Assembly (NCBI GenBank): GCA_963969345.1
Contig: OZ017770.1
Span: forward strand, 9,246 to 73,245
Direction of reading: 5' to 3'
Origin: Turbatrix aceti
Lineage: Eukaryota > Nematoda > Chromadorea > Rhabditida > Panagrolaimidae
Length of the DNA stretch: 64,000 bases
Shown here piece by piece: positions 60,549-64,000 of this stretch. Below the pieces are notes generated by a model. That model saw only the letters and a list, made by a program, of their open reading frames with translations. It was not told the origin of the DNA and did not search any database. A program made the position numbers and the translations under genes. How positions within the stretch are numbered: position 1 is the first letter of the stretch; each line of letters begins with the position of its first letter.

Positions 60549-63500
60549 TGCCTAAAAAAGTAACAATCAAGGGTGTACAAAATGTCACGAATCAAATGCA
60601 TCACCGCGAATGCTTTTCTTGTACATGAGCTTACTTCTATATATTTATATTGTCCGGTTTAACAAACTGATGACTATCAGCATCATATAAACTATGGTCC
60701 GCCCTGAAGCCATCGTTGATAGTTGTAGTAGGCGGGCTCCAAAAGTTTACAAGCCGCTTTGTCTGATTGAATTCGTTTTCATGATAAATTATTTTGATCA
60801 CTGATTTTTCAAAGTAAACAGTGGCACAGAGTGACTCACGCCAAATAAATTTGTTTGCGATGACTTTCTTCGCGATATCTAACGCCGATCGACAAAATCA
60901 AATAAAATAAAGTAACACTGCCTGTGGTTTTATGTTACTGTAGACAGAATACGATGCAGATTTATGTGTGCTGCACAGCAAATAAAAACTTCATGACAAT
61001 TTCGAATAACATATATTTCTTAAATATTGAAGCACATAAATAAAAAGATAGTGTAAAAACAAAAGAGCTACGTGCTGTCGGTCCCAAAAATAACAATGCA
61101 TTCTTAAAATTTGACTTCATATGCCATTAAATTTCACATCAGTTGTTTTACTGTCAGTAAAAAAAACTAATGTAGAATATAAAAAAGAATTCGTTGTTTG
61201 AACGATTAAATAATGTGCCATCCATTCCATTACAAAATACAATCGCTTTTATTTGTTCAATAGGTTTTCAAAGTGTTGACTTTTTGTGATTCGATTAATC
61301 TAGCAATATTCTAAACAAAAAAATCTATGCCAACAATCAAGCTATTGCGGGATTAAGTTTTATTTCATAGTCCGCAACGGTCGGAAATCCGTAAATGCTT
61401 TGAGCGACACTCCTAAAGCATTGATACTTTTTTTATTAGCCTAGAAAGCCATCAACGCATGGGATTTTGTTTTAAAACAAATGTGCATGTCAAAAAAATT
61501 TTCGTCTTAAAGAAGTTGAAACGACAAATGGCGAAGATCTGATGCATCTCTGACGTCCATTGTAACAACAAAAAAGCCGTTTTGCATTAAATCACTAGAT
61601 TGTTTTGTGTGACAAATTAGGACTGCAAATAATAAATTTTTCTTGACAAGCTTCAAATGCAAGCCGTGACGGTGTTTGATATATTATTGCCGCCATTTTG
61701 TACACTATGCCAGTTGCACGGATATGAATTTTGTGACTTGTGTCATAAAGTAAACCAACTCCCTAAAAGTAACAAATATAAAACAACAGAGAGCTGAAAT
61801 TGTTTCTATGCCACTTGTTTACTTTGTACGAGTATCGCAGTTATTTTTTTACGTTATCTAGACATCAGAAAAAGTGGTTTCATGTTGCCATATTGGGTTG
61901 CTGTTTCGGCGGTTAATAAAAAACCAGATAAAACCCCCCAAATATCATGTACATGTGTCTGATGTAAAGACTGTAAAGCCATTTGCGTAGCATTCAGCGC
62001 CTGTATAAAATATTTAGGCTTTCTATCTCTTTCGATTGGCATTATGGATGAACTACTTTGTGTTTTTTTCGGTCTCATTAGCAAAGGTATCAAATTAGCT
62101 TCATTGGTTTTCAGGCGTAATCAGTAAACAATTCTAAACGCATCCAACAGACCGAGTGTTACGATGCCGCTTTGAAAAAAAAACTTCCTTCAGAATGAAA
62201 TTGTTTATTAATTGTTTATTATACGATCAAGTTAGTCACAGAGAGTGTCTGTGACCGTTGATCGAGAATTCAGATAAGTTTTTGCCTTCTTCTCTAAATC
62301 TGCATTACAAGGTGGTGTATTTCTTCTGGAGTAAATAACTTTATTCCGGTTCACTGTGTGTTCATAAAGACTTAACATGTCAATTTTTTTGCCTAACTTG
62401 TTAATCATCTGTAACTTGTACATTCAGTATACGTCTCAAACGAATGTTTGCGTCATTTTTCACCAACAAAAACAGTTGCTGTCTGCCACAACGTCGCATA
62501 TTACCAGTAGAGGCGTTTTTTTTTACTCTTGATTGCAAGCGTCGGACATTTATTAAAAAAGTTTGGTACATTTCAGGGAAGGCGAGAGTAGCAATGTCTT
62601 ACCCCTTTAAAAAAACAACTTGGTGCACCCAGATAGTTGCCCGGACTGGAAACAGATGAGGAGCAAAAAATACTTCTGAAATACGTTATATGACTCGATG
62701 CCATATCCGCATTCTGTCGAACATCTGGAAGACAACCCCTTTGACTTTGACTACAAAAAATATCGCACATCTTCATTTTTTGTTTGCAAACATAAAGCAG
62801 GCGGCAATAGCTTGAATTGTTGATTGCGTACGTCGTCGTACCACCAAATGTTTATTAAAGAATTTTTTTTGTTGCTTGAATTTATTATAAAAAACGTTGT
62901 TTTTCAAAACTTTTTGGTATTTTTTCATTATTTATCTTATAATTTTAATAAGAATGATTGTTGTTTTTACAGGATTGGATACATTTTTCCCTCATAAGGC
63001 TGATCGCAGGCACACATGTAAGACTAAAAACTTTCAGTCGATTAGTAAACGCGCCTTTGTTTTTCTTTACATGGTAATAAGAAGCCCAGTAGTGAGATAT
63101 ATGAGAACCTGAGCTTTAAAATTATTTTGCCGTCTTGAGATGCGGAAAACTGATGGGGCATGCATGCATGCCGTTTTCTGATAGTGTAACTAAAGATGTT
63201 TCATGTTTTGTAAATGCTGTGCAGAAATGTTGCACAACAATTTTACATCGTATTAGTTTGTTAAAAAATCATTTTTAGAGTTTGAAACCATCTGCGCTGA
63301 ATGCCGTATGTGTAATTGGACACCGAGTAAAATTTCTGTGCTAGAAAAAGCATCGAAAAGGATCGGCTGTATTACGGGCAGCCGACACTTTAGAAACACA
63401 TTTGCGGCTTATAAATTGATAGCCTCTTCATAATCAAAACTTAGCATGTTGTTGCCTTGGCTTTAGCCGTGAAAAGTCACTTGAAATGTTTTCTTATTCG

Positions 63501-64000
63501 AATATTTGTCGCTATTTGAATCGCTTGCGTGCCGCTGGCAGAATGTCTTCATATGACCCTTAAATGTTATACCAGAATATAAATAGCGCGTCAATTTTGG
63601 TGACAAAAATATTAATGTTCGTTCCGATATTGACAAATTTTGTGAATTACGTTTATTGTCTCGGTGTCAATTGAATACAACTTCTGACTTTACTTTTAAT
63701 GACTTGTGTTCTTGAACAGGCGTTTCCACTATTTCTCGAGCTAGATCTAAGCTAGCTTGTAAACTACTGCCTTGAGTAGTTGTCCCTGTAGTGCCGCAGC
63801 CAATAGCACATTTGTTGTGTAATAGAGTAATGCCAGAGGTAACGGGCGTTAAATCAGACAACAGCAGCCCTCATCCTGGAAGATTGCAACTTTTTTTTTA
63901 ATTTGTTGTTGTTGCTGCCGCAATTTAAAAAAATGGGTTAAATGCAAATCCGTATATATCGTCTTTTTTTCGTAAAACAAAAGGCTGTTTATTTTTTAAC
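60549..64000. other. Right-edge region without a firm gene
   Basis: 3.4 kb. Possible fragments only: a minus frame at 61854-62093 (KYFIQALNATQMALQSLHQT..); a minus ATG frame at 62232-62423 (63 codons, LGKKIDMLSLYEHTVNR); and plus-strand stretches at about 62690-62820, 62973-63071 (after TTTTTACAG) and 63280-63431 (after TTTTTAG, ending FAAYKLIASS, stop). I could not join these into a consistent gene. Confidence 0.35.
62232..62423 (-). CDS. Possible small single-exon protein, 63 residues
   Basis: ATG at 62423, stop at 62232. The product is basic, with one Pro-Pro-Cys (RRNTPPCNADLEKKAKT). No signal peptide, no known motif, no trans-splice acceptor. It could equally be one exon of a larger gene with 61854-62093. 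Confidence 0.2.
   Translation of the reverse strand: MYKLQMINKLGKKIDMLSLYEHTVNRNKVIYSRRNTPPCNADLEKKAKTYLNSRSTVTDTLCD

Noticed and set aside
63667..63861. 64-codon minus frame at the right edge
   Set aside because: It begins at TTG rather than ATG, an in-frame stop lies just upstream, and no acceptor joins it to anything.

Overview
Genomic DNA from a nematode, AT-rich between genes and full of short (about 40-60 nt) GT-AG introns. Three things point to a nematode: two adjacent genes for fatty-acid and retinol-binding (FAR) proteins, a family known only from nematodes; divergent Cys-loop receptors and a serpentine receptor of worm type; and several start codons lying 2-4 nt after a pyrimidine-AG, the usual signature of spliced-leader trans-splicing. 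I cannot name the species. Exon models were joined by eye using reading phase; in the genes where I added up the exons, the coding length divides by three.

Layout, left to right: nuclear hormone receptor (-, 3' end off the window); Cys-loop channel (-); UDP-glycosyltransferase (+); anoctamin (-); a transposon-rich gap; a tandem heme peroxidase (+); SLC41 Mg2+ transporter (+); SIRT6-type sirtuin (+); a small secreted protein (+); serpentine receptor (-); second, very divergent Cys-loop receptor (-); a large unrecognised gene (-); a PH-domain/actin-like fusion (-); a MET-like kinase with no visible ectodomain (+); a transposon nest; two multi-pass membrane proteins (+,+); FBXO42 (+); dachshund (-); secreted PEBP (-); a four-level transposon nest; AKAP1-type KH-Tudor protein (-); two FAR genes (-,-); and about 3.4 kb at the right edge with no firm gene.

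The genes do not form one pathway; they are independent eukaryotic genes. The most unusual features are: (1) a set of non-autonomous hAT-like elements (8-bp target duplications, CAGxG or TAGGG termini) whose interiors are built from one reiterated short word that differs by family, nested up to four deep; (2) a 1,236-residue protein joining a disordered N-terminus, a PH domain and a complete actin fold; (3) a peroxidase whose first of two catalytic domains has lost both heme-ligand/acid-base histidines; (4) a kinase of the MET type lacking activation-loop tyrosines and any recognisable extracellular exons.
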